Shown here: positions 25,023 to 34,068 of the stretch, piece by piece
Layout of the letters: each line of letters begins with the position of its first letter
Position numbering within the stretch: the stretch's first letter is position 1
Source of the DNA: Spirochaetaceae bacterium
Lineage (GTDB): Bacteria; Spirochaetota; Leptospiria; Leptospirales; Leptonemataceae
Assembly: GCA_002729885.1 (NCBI GenBank)
Contig: PBUB01000013.1
Span: forward strand, 1-64,000
Direction: 5' to 3'
DNA: 64,000 nucleotides
Notes under the pieces: generated by a model
Seen by the model: only the letters and a program-made list of their open reading frames with translations
What the model was told of the DNA's origin: nothing
Database searches by the model: none
Position numbers and translations under genes: made by a program

Positions 25023-25865
25023 ATGGACTGGAATACTACATTTGTTGAATGGCTGGAGCGGTTTTCTGTGGTATACGGAATTCTGACCCTGCGTTACATT
25101 ATAATTGCTGGACTGGCATTTCTTATCGTCTGGAAGATTCTGTCTCGCAGACTGGAGCACAAATACATTCAACCGGATCGCAGACCTACAGGTAAGAACA
25201 TACTGCATGAAATCAAGTATTCCTTCATGACCTTCTTTGTATTTGGTCTGGTGGGCGTATTTATGTTCGAAGCTACGCGAAATGGATGGACCAGGATTTA
25301 CAGGGATGTGGGAGATTTTGGCTGGCCCTATTTCTTCGTTTCGCTGCTGGGAACCATTCTATTGCACGATGCCTATTTCTACTGGACTCACAGGCTAATG
25401 CACTGGAAGAAAATCTTCAAGCATGTGCACCTGGTTCATCATCGCTCCACGAATCCAACCCCCTGGGCTGCCTTTAGCTTTCATCCTTTGGAAGCCATAA
25501 TCGAAGCTGGCATCGTACCTCTGGTTGCCTTTCTTTACCCCATTCATGCAGGCGCTCTGCTGCTCTTTTTGTTCTATATGACTTCGCTAAACGTACTGGG
25601 GCATCTGGGTTACGAGCTCTTTCCATCCGGATTCACTCGCAATCGATCCACTCTGTGGCACAATACTTCCACGCATCATAATATGCATCATAAGTACTTT
25701 AACTGCAACTATGGCCTGTACTTCAACTGGTGGGATCGATTCATGAAAACTAATCATCCTGAGTATCATGAACAGTTCGAATCGAAAGCAGCGGCCACCT
25801 CGTCCAATAATGCGCATGCAAAGGACCGAAAGGAAATAAGCAGCCCGGACATCGCCACTCTCTAA
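25023..25865 (+). CDS. Sterol desaturase / fatty-acid hydroxylase family membrane protein
   Basis: This 280-aa protein has four to five membrane helices and the three histidine clusters of the di-iron hydroxylase superfamily: HDAYFYWTHRLMH (about 116-128), HLVHHRS (about 138-144) and THHNMHH (about 219-225). Such enzymes insert oxygen or double bonds into lipids such as sterols, carotenoids or sphingoid/fatty chains. The substrate here is unknown, though several lipid genes follow. It stands alone with a 98-bp upstream gap and is convergent with the lipoprotein gene at 25933. Confidence 0.88.
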   Translation: MDWNTTFVEWLERFSVVYGILTLRYIIIAGLAFLIVWKILSRRLEHKYIQPDRRPTGKNILHEIKYSFMTFFVFGLVGVFMFEATRNGWTRIYRDVGDFGWPYFFVSLLGTILLHDAYFYWTHRLMHWKKIFKHVHLVHHRSTNPTPWAAFSFHPLEAIIEAGIVPLVAFLYPIHAGALLLFLFYMTSLNVLGHLGYELFPSGFTRNRSTLWHNTSTHHNMHHKYFNCNYGLYFNWWDRFMKTNHPEYHEQFESKAAATSSNNAHAKDRKEISSPDIATL

Positions 25866-25932
25866 CCTCGGTCTTCACTCCCCGGGAAGAATTCAGGCCT
25901 TGCAGAATGGACTGCCGAGTCCATCACCTGCT

Positions 25933-26382
25933 CTATTGCGAATCCAACTCAGGATATGGCTCTGGCCGAAAATAGTATATGCTGATGGTTACAGGTAGCA
26001 GTATAGTATCTGCGATGGCGCTGAACGGAAGATCCAGCAAGGCCAGGGCTCCCAGTAAGGGGTATTCCAGCTCTCCGGTGATGGCCCCCTGGATGGCGAA
26101 ACCGTCTGTAATGACTCCACCATAGATCAATGGAATGTCCTGATCTGTGTCGCTCCAGGCAGATACAGTTAGCATAGTGGCACATCCTGGGCCAGATGCC
26201 AGAGATAGACAAAGAAAGCATACAAGTGATGCAAAGGCCCGCCCCGTTCTGGATTGCCCTGCAGATAGAAATGATTCAATAGATAACCACTCCAAAAAGA
26301 GAAAACCGGATCCCGGCCTTATTCTATGATCCGCTCTGCATTCATTGGCGGACTCAGAGTAGAATTTGTATTTGTTTCGCAT
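25933..26382 (-). CDS. YceK/YidQ-like lipoprotein
   Basis: The C-terminal half resembles the YceK/YidQ family (PF07119): GCATMLTVSAWSDTDQDIP followed by IYGGV and ALLDLPFSAIADTILLPVT. These are small envelope lipoproteins of unknown role. The probable lipid Cys lies in LASGPGC (about residue 67), a loose lipobox. The frame is 149 aa, but the first 45 or so residues are polar and odd for a signal peptide. No better ATG, GTG or TTG exists close to the hydrophobic stretch, so the start is uncertain and a sequence error or a non-standard start is possible. It follows the gene at 26397-27113 by 14 nt. Confidence 0.65.
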   Translation of the reverse strand: MRNKYKFYSESANECRADHRIRPGSGFLFLEWLSIESFLSAGQSRTGRAFASLVCFLCLSLASGPGCATMLTVSAWSDTDQDIPLIYGGVITDGFAIQGAITGELEYPLLGALALLDLPFSAIADTILLPVTISIYYFRPEPYPELDSQ

Positions 26383-26396
26383 TACAGTTTTCCGTT

Positions 26397-27113
26397 TTAG
26401 CCAGGCTCAGGAGCATTGCGATCTACATCTCCAAAGCTACCTGAACCGATGAAAGACTGAATATACGGAGCCAGTGAGTCAAAATTCGCATAGATAGAGT
26501 CATGGTCATAGGGAACGTAGCAATGATCTGCAAAGGATGACTCAAAGGATTCTGGCTTCCATTGAATGGGGCCCATCTTTCTACAGTCCGCAGCAAAGAG
26601 CTTAATAATATTGGTGCGATTCTTTTCAATGATAAGCGCAGGCTTCAGACCAATAGATTCCAGGGCATCGCACATCTGTGGATAGCGCGCATCTCCCAGT
26701 TCAAAAACGAAATCACCCAGAAGCATCCTTGCAATCCAGGGAATTCGGCGCGTTACGATGGCCGGAGCTCTTTCCTGATAGGGGCTGCGATCCAGAATTA
26801 CTCCGGATATTTCAGGACCCTCCGATTGCATCCAACGATGCAGAACATAACCACCGGCAATAAAACAAAATATGTATAATCGACTGTACAGGGCCAGCTG
26901 ATGCTGAGTTGAATACTCCTGTAAAAATTGTACGCTGGCATCGATTCCAGATCGCTGGATGTAATCTGGAACAAATAGATCCAGTTCAGCTTTTCGAAAG
27001 AATCGCTTCATGGCCCTTCGGCCTGACGGTCCATACCCAATGCCCGGCAAGACAAGCAGAGCATCCGAATGTCCGTTTCTTAACTCCAATGACTTTGCAG
27101 GAAATAGACCCAT
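26397..27113 (-). CDS. Alpha/beta-hydrolase-like protein, nucleophile Ser missing
   Basis: This 238-aa cytoplasmic protein looks like an alpha/beta hydrolase. It has an oxyanion-type ALLVLPGIGYGPSGRRAM (about 18-35), an elbow region IFCFIAGGYVLHRW (about 80-93) and a late His in FADHCYVPYDHD (about 193-204). At the nucleophile elbow, where GxSxGG is expected, the sequence is CFIAGG, so the Ser appears replaced by Ile. It may be inactive or use another residue. It is divergent from the CDP-alcohol transferase gene across 41 bp, an arrangement reminiscent of enterobacterial ynb clusters. Confidence 0.55.
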   Translation of the reverse strand: MGLFPAKSLELRNGHSDALLVLPGIGYGPSGRRAMKRFFRKAELDLFVPDYIQRSGIDASVQFLQEYSTQHQLALYSRLYIFCFIAGGYVLHRWMQSEGPEISGVILDRSPYQERAPAIVTRRIPWIARMLLGDFVFELGDARYPQMCDALESIGLKPALIIEKNRTNIIKLFAADCRKMGPIQWKPESFESSFADHCYVPYDHDSIYANFDSLAPYIQSFIGSGSFGDVDRNAPEPG

Positions 27114-27154
27114 TTTTCATTGACCTGCCCTTGATCTGGCTTCATTAACCATTT

Positions 27155-27787
27155 GTGGCAAGCATTTATCAATTAAAGTCTCGCTTTCAGGATATTCTCC
27201 GGCCGCTTTGCAGGTTTCTTGCAAAGATTGGAGTAACGGCCAACCAGGTGACGGTGCTTGCTCTTCTACTGTCGCTTGCATTTGGATCCTATATGGCTTT
27301 TCGCTTCCTGTATTTTCCGGAGCGAAAACTATTTTTGCTGGGACTGCCGGTTTTGCTGCTGCTAAGGATGGCCCTCAATGCAATTGATGGAATGCTGGCG
27401 CGAGAGCATAATATGAAAAGCCATGCAGGAGCATTTCTGAATGAGCTGGGAGATGTTCTTTCCGATGCTTTCCTCTATCTGCCTTTCGCTCTTTATGGTA
27501 TCCAGCATGGAAATGTAGAACCCTGGATTGCGCTTTCGGTAGTCATCTTTGTTAAGTTTGCAATTATTACAGAATTTATGGGAGTGCTCTCCCAGGCCAC
27601 AGGTTCCAGCCGTCGATATGACGGGCCCATGGGAAAATCGGATCGTGCTTTCTGGTGCAGTGTTCTGGCCATCTATCTTGCTCTGGGCGGTCCGGATCGA
27701 CCCTATACAGAGATTTTCTTTGCACTTCTGGCAGCCCTGTCCCTTCTAACAGTTATAGTTCGAGCGAGGAAGGCGCTGCAAGAATGA
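27155..27787 (+). CDS. CDP-alcohol phosphatidyltransferase family protein, YnbA-like
   Basis: This 210-aa membrane protein has about six helices. The CDP-alcohol transferase motif is present in altered form around residues 73-105: NAIDGMLAR, eight residues, then GAFLNELGDVLSD. In the canonical pattern D-x2-D-G-x2-A-R-x8-G-x3-D-x3-D the first and third Asp are Asn here. The second and fourth are kept. This may be a subfamily trait, because the gene order with a CdsA homologue and a hydrolase-fold gene resembles E. coli ynbA-ynbB-ynbC. It probably handles an unusual phospholipid or is catalytically changed. The start is GTG. The stop overlaps the next start (ATGA). Confidence 0.8.
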   Translation: MASIYQLKSRFQDILRPLCRFLAKIGVTANQVTVLALLLSLAFGSYMAFRFLYFPERKLFLLGLPVLLLLRMALNAIDGMLAREHNMKSHAGAFLNELGDVLSDAFLYLPFALYGIQHGNVEPWIALSVVIFVKFAIITEFMGVLSQATGSSRRYDGPMGKSDRAFWCSVLAIYLALGGPDRPYTEIFFALLAALSLLTVIVRARKALQE

Positions 27788-28731
27788 AATGGACCTTTAA
27801 TACATTAACCCCCAACGTTCTATATACCTTTGGCGGAATCCTGGCCGGCCTGGTGCTTGCATCCATCGTCGCATTTGCACTGGCGAAAATCAAAAAGGAC
27901 AGTGACTTTACAGAACTAAGGTTAAGAATCAATACCTGGTGGGTACTGGTAGGGCTGATCGCCGCCGTGCTACTCAGCACCATTGAGCTAAGCATTCTTT
28001 TCTTCGCGCTAATCAGCGTTCTGGCTCTGTATGAGTTTCTCTCTCTAATTGATCTGCGAAAGCCCGATCGTAAGATACTGTGGGTGCCCTTTCTGGTGAT
28101 ACCACTGCAATATTTCTGGGTCTACGAACGATGGTATGGAATGTTCATCGTTTTCATTCCGGTATATGCTTTTCTGTTCTTTCCTCTTGCAATGGTAAGC
28201 ATTGGAGAGACCCGAGGATTCCTGAAGGCCGTGGGTACTCTGCAATGGGGGCTTATGACCTGCGTATTCTCCATCAGCCATGGTGCCTTTCTAATGGTTC
28301 TTCCCCAGGAAAAGAATCCTGCAGGCGGCGGTCCGGGTCTCGTGCTGTATCTTCTTTTACTTACCCAATTCAACGATGTGGCTCAATATATCTGGGGAAA
28401 GCTTCTGGGAAGACACCCAATAACTCCCAGGGTCAGCCCCAAAAAGACAGTGGAAGGCTTTCTGGGTGGACTGGTTACAACGGTAGTATTATCCTACTTC
28501 CTGGCTCCCCTGCTTACGCCTCTGAATCTGTATGAATCTCTGGGTGCAGGTCTTCTAATTGGATTCTCCGGATTCGTAGGCGATGTAACTCTGTCTGCGG
28601 TCAAACGGGACATCCAGGTTAAGGACAGTGGTTCCATGCTTCCGGGTCACGGTGGTATTCTGGATCGCATCGATTCTTTGACATTTACCGCACCTCTGTT
28701 CTTCCATTTTATTTACTATTTTCGCTACTGA
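27784..28731 (+). CDS. Phosphatidate cytidylyltransferase (CdsA-like, YnbB-like)
   Basis: This 315-aa membrane protein has about eight helices. The C-terminal CTP-transferase signature is complete: SAVKRDIQVKDSGSMLPGHG followed by GILDRIDS, with the Lys, Asp and His/Gly residues in place. It makes CDP-diacylglycerol or an analogue from CTP and phosphatidate. ATG 27784 overlaps the stop of the CDP-alcohol transferase gene. This coupling suggests that its product is passed directly to that enzyme. The pair is probably an accessory lipid route; a housekeeping cdsA is expected elsewhere. Confidence 0.9.
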   Translation: MKWTFNTLTPNVLYTFGGILAGLVLASIVAFALAKIKKDSDFTELRLRINTWWVLVGLIAAVLLSTIELSILFFALISVLALYEFLSLIDLRKPDRKILWVPFLVIPLQYFWVYERWYGMFIVFIPVYAFLFFPLAMVSIGETRGFLKAVGTLQWGLMTCVFSISHGAFLMVLPQEKNPAGGGPGLVLYLLLLTQFNDVAQYIWGKLLGRHPITPRVSPKKTVEGFLGGLVTTVVLSYFLAPLLTPLNLYESLGAGLLIGFSGFVGDVTLSAVKRDIQVKDSGSMLPGHGGILDRIDSLTFTAPLFFHFIYYFRY

Positions 28732-28972
28732 TTGGAACCGAATTGCAGGATCGCAAGGATTGCTGGAGACAAAGGATCGATAGATATCAGCAGGCGCAGA
28801 GAAAGGATCGCCATGGGACCACAATGCAGGAAAGAAAGGATGGCTACGTGGCCAATACTGTTGCGCGACACAGGAGGGCCAGGGCCGAGGCTAGAGTTGC
28901 ATGAAACAGATCGATCCTGAAGCAATGGTGCCCTGGATCAATGAATCGAAATTTGATAATCAGCGAATGTGA

Positions 28973-30085
28973 TCAGGAGTAGAATTTTTTCACTACGTCC
29001 ACCACTTCTGCCAGCTCATCTTCTTTCATATAAGGAAAGAGTGGCAGATTCAAGACGCTGCTACAAATTCTCTGCGCGGTTTCGCCGCCTACCCGCGCTT
29101 TTAGATAATCTGGCGAAGCATCCTGGGTGGACATGGGGCCCGGATAAACGATTCCAAAGCCAATGCCTTTATCTTTTAGAGCCGCCTCGAGCTGCGGCCT
29201 TTTTTCGGAATCAACAATCAATACGTTCAAATAGCCATTTTCCACATAGCCGGCCGGAGCTTCCACCACCCGGATAGGCAGATTGGCCAGTTCCTGTCGA
29301 TAGAAATCTGCCGATTTTCTACGGCTTTCGAGACGAGCTTTTAGATGTGGATGACTGAGGTTCAGATAGGCTGCCTGAAAGGTATCCATTCGGGAGTTCC
29401 AACCTACCAATCCGTAGGAATAATGCGTAGTTCTTCCGTGATTTTCCAGACTTCGCACTCGGTGAGCCAGCTCATCGTCGGATGTAAGCACAGCGCCTGC
29501 ATCCCCTGCCGCACCAAATACCTTGGCGGGATAGAAGCTGATGGTGGCCAGCTGAGCGCCTTCATAGATGGACTTCCCATTGTAGGTTACGCCGTAGGCC
29601 TGGGCTCCATCTTCGATCAAAGCAATGCCTTTTTCTTTCGCGTAGTTGCGGAAATCCTGGATCCTGGATGAGCCCCATCCATAAAGATGAACAAGAATTG
29701 CAGCTCTGGGTTTATGCTCTTCGCAGGCCTTGCAAAATAGATCAAAGTCAAGTTGAAGATCCTCTGCGGATACATCTACAGTAACAGGATCGCCGCCTAC
29801 ATTTACAACGGCTTCGAACGTTGCCCAGAATGTAAGATCAGGCAATAGAACAGCATCCCCTTTCCCCACGCCGGCGCCACGCAACGCCAGTTGCAAAGCA
29901 TCGGTGCCGTTGGCACAACCGATGGCATGGGACACTCCGCATTCCTGCTTTAGAGTAGCTTCCAGGTTTTCAATTTCCGGGCCCCCAATGAAGCGAGTAT
30001 TCGCAGAAAGATCCGCTACTTTCGCATTCCAGGAATCCAGAAATCCATCTTCAAAACGTTTTAGTTCAATAAAAGGTACAGACAT
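28973..30085 (-). CDS. DegT/DnrJ/EryC1/StrS-family sugar aminotransferase
   Basis: This 370-aa PLP enzyme has all key features: FIGGPEIENLEATLKQ, HAIGCANGTDALQLAL, VHLYGWGSSR, ALIEDGAQAYG (PLP-ring Asp) and TISFYPAKVFGAAGDAGAVL, with the Schiff-base Lys in FYPAK (about residue 188). Members aminate nucleotide-linked keto sugars for LPS or surface glycans. It starts 12 nt after the STAS gene and ends the minus-strand operon. The similarity to the 23201 protein makes the loss of Lys there clear. Confidence 0.92.
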   Translation of the reverse strand: MSVPFIELKRFEDGFLDSWNAKVADLSANTRFIGGPEIENLEATLKQECGVSHAIGCANGTDALQLALRGAGVGKGDAVLLPDLTFWATFEAVVNVGGDPVTVDVSAEDLQLDFDLFCKACEEHKPRAAILVHLYGWGSSRIQDFRNYAKEKGIALIEDGAQAYGVTYNGKSIYEGAQLATISFYPAKVFGAAGDAGAVLTSDDELAHRVRSLENHGRTTHYSYGLVGWNSRMDTFQAAYLNLSHPHLKARLESRRKSADFYRQELANLPIRVVEAPAGYVENGYLNVLIVDSEKRPQLEAALKDKGIGFGIVYPGPMSTQDASPDYLKARVGGETAQRICSSVLNLPLFPYMKEDELAEVVDVVKKFYS

Positions 30086-30097
30086 GATGCCGCCGGT

Positions 30098-30499
30098 TCA
30101 GTTGGAGAGGTCCGACTCGGTTGCTTCCAGAGCTTCTTCCAGAGTCGGGTAGAGCTTCAGTTCGGGGGGTAAATCCATCAAGCCAAAAACCTTTCTAAGG
30201 AAATTATGAAGACCACCAATGACCAGGCGTCCTCCGTTCTCCCTGGCTCGATAATGAATGGAGAAAAGAATGGCTACTCCGGTGGAATTGATGTAGTCCA
30301 GCTCGGATAAATCGAACACCATGATCTGACTGGAGTTTGCCAGAAGCTTGTAGAACTTGCGATTGAATTCTTGAGAGTTGGTGTTGGTGATTCGACCCAC
30401 CAGCTTCACCACACGAATGGACGATGAGCCCAGCTCCTTCTCCTCAACCGCTACTTTGAGTTCCGGGAACTCAAGCTCCATGCTGAACTCCGCTGTCAT
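30098..30499 (-). CDS. STAS-domain anti-sigma factor antagonist
   Basis: This 133-aa cytoplasmic protein is a single STAS domain: KLVGRITNTNSQEFNRKF and the phospho-acceptor loop DLSELDYINSTGVAIL, with Ser in NSTG (about residue 72). Such proteins are phosphorylated by RsbW-type kinases and release sigma factors or other targets when dephosphorylated. No kinase gene adjoins it. The DISM/PAS/ATPase gene at 58673-60802 is a candidate partner, by inference only. It lies 12 nt before the aminotransferase. Confidence 0.87.
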   Translation of the reverse strand: MTAEFSMELEFPELKVAVEEKELGSSSIRVVKLVGRITNTNSQEFNRKFYKLLANSSQIMVFDLSELDYINSTGVAILFSIHYRARENGGRLVIGGLHNFLRKVFGLMDLPPELKLYPTLEEALEATESDLSN

Positions 30500-30588
30500 C
30501 TGGTTGATTGGACGAGGAAAACATCATCAAATACTCCAAAGGGTAAAAAACATTCCACTTTCTGGATCGCCCATCGGGCTCATACTCC

Positions 30589-30975
30589 TTATGGCCTGGT
30601 GCCCTCCTGGCCGGCATGTACCCCGAACCACAGTTTTTCTGGCAACGGCTTCAGCGGAAAAGTAAAATTTAGCTTACCTTTCAAAACAGAATACAGATGC
30701 CCTCGATTGGATACAGGACCTTCATAGGAAAGATACTTTTTTCTATGGTCCGATTTTCTATGCGCAGGCCAGACTTCTCCAGATGGATTACTCTCTTCGC
30801 TGATTAGAAAGAAATGCGGATACGGAATATCATCTACCAATTGTTTGATCGCATCCAGATCATTTTCTTCTATTTCATATGTAGCCAGTGTTTCCTCGCC
30901 CAGATCCAGAAACAGATCCCCGTGACTGTTTCCTTCCAGAACGTGATGCGCCAGATGAAATTCTGCAGCCGGCAT
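30589..30975 (-). CDS. LigD phosphoesterase-domain-like protein
   Basis: This 128-aa protein resembles the stand-alone 3'-phosphoesterase domain of the LigD type (PF13298-like). It has an N-terminal HLAHHVLEGNSHGDLFLDLG, an acidic middle, and the block HRKKYLSYEGPVSNRGHLYSV, close to the HR..YL.YEGPVS..RG pattern of those proteins. LigD-type domains trim 3' ends in DNA repair. The match is partial and judged by eye, and no Ku or ligase gene is nearby. It starts 11 nt after hom and is co-directional. Confidence 0.5.
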   Translation of the reverse strand: MPAAEFHLAHHVLEGNSHGDLFLDLGEETLATYEIEENDLDAIKQLVDDIPYPHFFLISEESNPSGEVWPAHRKSDHRKKYLSYEGPVSNRGHLYSVLKGKLNFTFPLKPLPEKLWFGVHAGQEGTRP

Positions 30976-30986
30976 GCCGCTGAAAT

Positions 30987-32267
30987 CTAACCCTGTCCGG
31001 GTTCCTCCAGGCGCAGTGCCACTGTAGGAGCCCTTACAATCTCCATGTCATTGATAATCTTCAGCGCACCGGCCAGCTTGCTTTCCCTGGCTCCATGAGT
31101 GACGATTACAACGTCAACTGGTTCCGGCCCCTCTTCCTGATGCATGGTGGCAATGCTGATTTCATGATCTGCAAGCACCTTTGATATGGCAGCCAGAACT
31201 CCAGCACGATCCAGGGTCCTGAACCGAAGATAGAATCGATAGCTGGCATCGCTGGCACATTGTAGACTATCGGTTCCGGAAACCCAGACCTCCGGTTCGC
31301 CCTGCGGATTTCGAGCTATGGCTGCGATATCGCTTAGAACTGCACTGGCGGTAGGATAGGCTCCCGCACCGCGTCCCACAATCATTGTGGGTCCAGAGAA
31401 TGGATCATCGGTGAACAATGCATTGTTCTCTTCTTCCACTGAAGCCAGCAAATGTTTGGCAGAAATCAGAGCCGGATGCACTCGCAGATGGTAACCATCG
31501 TCCTTTTTTTTGGCCACTGCCAGCAGTCGAATTACCTTGCCCATCCGCATGGCCATGGCATGATCCAGGGGGCTCAGTTCAGTAATTCCTTCTACTCGAA
31601 TGTCCGATTCCTGCACCAGATGATCGAAGGCAAGTGTTGAAAGAATGGCCAGTTTCTGGGCTGCATCGCGACCGCTCACATCGAAGGTAGGATCTGCTTC
31701 TGCAAATCCTTTCTCCTGGGCAATCTTCAATGCATCTTCATAGGCCATGTCCTCTTTCTGCATTCGCGTGATAATGAAATTACAGGTACCATTCAGGATG
31801 CCAAACATTTCATGCATGTCGCTTCCTACCCATACACGACGCAGGTTACGAATCACAGGCAGGGCGCCGGCCACGGCTGCTTCAAAGCCAATCTCAACAC
31901 CTGCCTGATGCGCCTGTGCGAAGATTTCAGCCCCATGATTGGCCAGCAAGGCTTTGTTCGCGGTCACCACATGTTTACCGCTTCTTAATGCATGGAGTAT
32001 CCATTCTCGTGCCGGCTCCAGTCCCCCAATCAGTTCAACAACAACATCTACATCGTCGCGCTCAATTACGGCCCTGGCATCATTGGAAACATGAAATTCC
32101 TGGTTGTACAGGAACGATTTGCGCTCATGGGATCGATCGGCCACAGCCACAATCTTAATCGAAGTGCCGGTTCTTCCTTGCAGCGCCTGAGCACGATTCT
32201 GTATTAATTCAATAAGTCCACGACCTACAGTTCCAGCGCCGAGAAGTGCGATGCGCAACTCTCTCAC
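30987..32267 (-). CDS. hom: Homoserine dehydrogenase
   Basis: This 426-aa enzyme reduces aspartate semialdehyde to homoserine for threonine and methionine synthesis. It has the NAD(P) motif ALLGAGTVGRGLIELI (about 7-22), VVTANKALLANHG (about 98-110), GTCNFIITRM and FAEADPTFDVSGRDAAQKL (about 195-213). A C-terminal ACT domain starts near residue 345 (YLRFRTLDRAGVLAAIS) and gives feedback control by threonine in this class. It overlaps the small upstream gene by 4 nt. Confidence 0.95.
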   Translation of the reverse strand: MRELRIALLGAGTVGRGLIELIQNRAQALQGRTGTSIKIVAVADRSHERKSFLYNQEFHVSNDARAVIERDDVDVVVELIGGLEPAREWILHALRSGKHVVTANKALLANHGAEIFAQAHQAGVEIGFEAAVAGALPVIRNLRRVWVGSDMHEMFGILNGTCNFIITRMQKEDMAYEDALKIAQEKGFAEADPTFDVSGRDAAQKLAILSTLAFDHLVQESDIRVEGITELSPLDHAMAMRMGKVIRLLAVAKKKDDGYHLRVHPALISAKHLLASVEEENNALFTDDPFSGPTMIVGRGAGAYPTASAVLSDIAAIARNPQGEPEVWVSGTDSLQCASDASYRFYLRFRTLDRAGVLAAISKVLADHEISIATMHQEEGPEPVDVVIVTHGARESKLAGALKIINDMEIVRAPTVALRLEEPGQG

Positions 32268-32548
32268 GATTTACCCCTTCGAAAGAATCCACCCTTACCC
32301 TGCTCCGGCGGCGTAGAATCTGATTTCATCTCTTCCAGAGCCTGTTCATCTACCTGGAAAGCGGCCTCACTTCTTTTTCGTCTGCCTCTTTGCGGCATAT
32401 CTCTCAGTAGCTCTTCCAGACGCTTTTGCGCTATTCGGTTGTTTCTTACCTGGTTTACCACGGATTTAGGATAGGATTCCGGGTAATTGTGAATATTCAA
32501 TAGTTCAATGTCATCCAGAGGTATGGATTCCTGTTTCTTGCGCGCCAT
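32264..32548 (-). CDS. Small hydrophilic protein, unknown
   Basis: This 94-aa protein is charged, with no membrane segment or known motif. The N-terminal half (SIPLDDIELLNIHNYPESYP) looks folded; the C-terminal half is basic and low in complexity (GRRKRSEAAF and a GKGGFFRRGKS end). Its stop overlaps the hom start by 4 nt, which supports a real, coupled gene. It is divergent from the antiporter gene across 27 bp. Confidence 0.6.
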   Translation of the reverse strand: MARKKQESIPLDDIELLNIHNYPESYPKSVVNQVRNNRIAQKRLEELLRDMPQRGRRKRSEAAFQVDEQALEEMKSDSTPPEQGKGGFFRRGKS

Positions 32549-32575
32549 AGATCTCTGGGAAAACGCCTACAGGGC

Positions 32576-34057
32576 ATGACTCAGTCAAGTCAATTCACCC
32601 GGTTTTTCTTGACACATCAACCAGAAGAGGCCTTTCAAGAGTCTGTGAACCCCTTTAAAGCCCTGGAGCGCTCATTCAAACGATTCTATGCTCCAGCCCC
32701 AGCCACCACTGCCCTGCCTCCCGAAGAAATGGAGAAAAAGTATCCATGGATGAGATGGCAGATACTGGAATCTACCTTCCTCGGTTACGCCACCTTCTAT
32801 CTGGTGCGGAATAACCTGGCTCCGGCCCAGGCTGCTTTCGGGGAAGCGATGGGCTATGACAAGACCATGCTGGGAACCATCATTACGGCAACAGCCATTT
32901 CCTACGGCATGGGCAAATTCATCATGGGGGGGATGTCGGATCGTAGCAATCCACGAGTGTTTATGGCCACAGGTCTCATTCTAAGTGCTATCTGTAACTT
33001 TTTGTTTGGAATGGCCGAGGATTACCATGCGCATCTATTTCTCTGGTCTCTGAACGGATTCTTTCAGGGCATGGGCTGGGGCCCCTGCGGGCGAAGTCTG
33101 GGTCACTGGTTTGCATTGCGCGAAAGAGGAACGATTTTCGGAGTCTGGAACATTGCACATAACGTAGGAGGAGCAACCATTGGCGCTTTATCCGGCTATC
33201 TGGCCAAGAACTATGGCTGGGAAAATGCATTCATAGTTCCCGGAGTCATTGCCCTGATTGGCGCTGCCTATTTGATCTGGCGATTAAGAGATACTCCGCA
33301 GTCCGTGGGACTTCCTCCGGTGGAATCCTACATCAAGCAGCATCCGAATCGCGCGCTGGATTTTTCAGGAAAATCATATAAAGAAAGCGGAACCAATGAT
33401 CATGAGCCGGAAATATTGCACCATCCGGAAGTGGATGATCCAGAAAGGGAGCTTACTACAAAGGAACTGTTCTTTAACTACATCCTTACCAACCCGGCTC
33501 TGTGGCTTTTCGCGCTGTGTAATTTTTTTGTATACATTGGTAGATACAGTCTCCTGGACTGGGGACCTACCTATCTTGCCGAGGAAAAAGGTGCTACGTT
33601 ACTGCAAGGAGGAAACAGCAATACCATCTTTGAAGTAGCCGGTATCTTTTCTACCTTGCTGGTTGGCTGGTTATCGGATCGACTGGGTGGTAGACGCGGT
33701 ATGGTTTCACTTCTTTGTCTGATTCCCATACTTGGTTCCGTCATAGCCATCTGGATGATTCCGCCAGGGCATCTGTATCTCGACTTATTCTTCTTCGGGG
33801 TCATAGGATTTTTCATCTATCCACCGGTAATGCTGCTGGGTGTGGCCGGCCTGGATTTTACATCAAAAAAAGCAGTGGGGGCGGCCGCAGGCTTTATTGG
33901 CCTGTTTGGTTATGCAGGCCGTGCCGTGCAGGGCACAGGTCTGGGCTGGATTGCCGAGAACTATGGATGGCATGCCTCTCTTTCTGCCATCGCCGTGTGT
34001 ATGATGCTGGCCATCATCTTGCTGTCTTTCACCTGGAAGCTTCGTCCACACAGTTAA
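32576..34057 (+). CDS. GlpT/UhpT-type organophosphate:phosphate antiporter (MFS, OPA family)
   Basis: This 493-aa protein has about 12 helices of the OPA branch of the major facilitator superfamily. The N-terminal block RWQILESTFLGYATFYLVRNN (split over about 55-75) and the LGTIITATAISYGMGKFIMGGMSDRSNPR region are typical of GlpT/UhpT/PgtP. So are FFQGMGWGPCGRSLGHWF and WLSDRLGGRRG. It exchanges a phosphorylated C3 or C6 compound for phosphate. A soluble stretch at about 255-295 is a longer central loop than usual. An aldose epimerase gene follows 11 nt later. Confidence 0.9.
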   Translation: MTQSSQFTRFFLTHQPEEAFQESVNPFKALERSFKRFYAPAPATTALPPEEMEKKYPWMRWQILESTFLGYATFYLVRNNLAPAQAAFGEAMGYDKTMLGTIITATAISYGMGKFIMGGMSDRSNPRVFMATGLILSAICNFLFGMAEDYHAHLFLWSLNGFFQGMGWGPCGRSLGHWFALRERGTIFGVWNIAHNVGGATIGALSGYLAKNYGWENAFIVPGVIALIGAAYLIWRLRDTPQSVGLPPVESYIKQHPNRALDFSGKSYKESGTNDHEPEILHHPEVDDPERELTTKELFFNYILTNPALWLFALCNFFVYIGRYSLLDWGPTYLAEEKGATLLQGGNSNTIFEVAGIFSTLLVGWLSDRLGGRRGMVSLLCLIPILGSVIAIWMIPPGHLYLDLFFFGVIGFFIYPPVMLLGVAGLDFTSKKAVGAAAGFIGLFGYAGRAVQGTGLGWIAENYGWHASLSAIAVCMMLAIILLSFTWKLRPHS

Positions 34058-34068
34058 CCAGAATCGCA

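Noticed and set aside
28732..28972. Short Arg-rich frame after the CdsA gene
   Set aside because: The composition is repetitive and there is no start signal. The 241-bp region between convergent genes shows nothing else I can support.
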